A stretch of DNA of 5,868 nt from Gammaproteobacteria bacterium (GTDB taxonomy: Bacteria > Pseudomonadota > Gammaproteobacteria > CAJXQU01): assembly GCA_026984275.1 (NCBI GenBank), contig JALSSM010000004.1, forward strand, positions 1 to 5,868. The letters run 5' to 3'. Below, in pieces: positions 5,827-5,868 of this stretch. The position numbers and the translations under genes were made by a program. The notes under the pieces are model-generated. The model was not told the origin of the DNA. It was given only the letters and a program-made list of their open reading frames with translations, and did not search any database. Every line of letters begins with the position of its first letter. The first letter of the stretch is position 1.

Positions 5827-5868
5827 TTTATCAGTGCCATTACTTCCGTTGAATTCAAACCAAAGATA
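5823..5868 (-). CDS. Possible 3' end of the next upstream operon gene (mshM expected by order)
   Basis: One frame is open from the right window edge for 14 codons (IFGLNSTEVMALIK) and stops at a TGA that overlaps the mshN ATG as ATGA. This overlap is typical of coupled genes in an operon. In Vibrio the gene before mshN is mshM, an ExeA-like ATPase, but the fragment is too short to identify and the frame could be open by chance. Confidence 0.4.
   Translation of the reverse strand, partial: IFGLNSTEVMALIK

Overview
The window looks like chromosomal DNA of a gammaproteobacterium, probably aquatic or marine. The evidence is a run of MSHA-type (mannose-sensitive haemagglutinin, type IV pilus family) biogenesis genes, a TRAP transporter permease, a standard gammaproteobacterial AroE, and moderate base composition. 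GATC is strikingly frequent in the coding DNA. I cannot assign a genus from sequence reading alone.

Layout from left to right. Positions 1-360 (+) hold the 3' end of a TRAP transporter large permease gene (DctM family). Positions 361-643 are a gene-free gap between convergent genes and are the most interesting part of the window. The gap holds a perfect CRP-type palindrome (377-392), an inverted pair of DnaA boxes (432-454), two overlapping hairpins that could act as a bidirectional terminator (502-532), an exact IHF consensus (552-564), and two more DnaA boxes (579-587 and 634-642). Positions 644-1495 (-) are aroE, shikimate dehydrogenase, with its own TATAAT box just upstream. Positions 1564-5826 (-) are a tightly packed operon segment, transcribed right to left as mshN, mshE, mshG. 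A few codons of a further upstream gene overlap the mshN start at the right edge.

How the genes work together. MshN (a membrane-anchored TPR protein), MshE (the hexameric extension ATPase with an N-terminal c-di-GMP-binding MshEN domain) and MshG (the inner-membrane platform protein) are three core parts of one type IV pilus machine. The order mshN-mshE-mshG is the same as in the Vibrio msh locus. Here, however, mshG is followed by aroE rather than by mshF and the pilin genes, so the pilins must lie elsewhere or be absent. AroE makes shikimate for aromatic amino acid synthesis and is unrelated to the pilus.

The main thing to follow up is the 361-643 gap. It could be a replication-linked element (oriC, DARS or datA type), and its CRP site could drive an unannotated small RNA. 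The convergent flanking genes and the lack of any GATC in the gap argue against a classical E. coli-like oriC.
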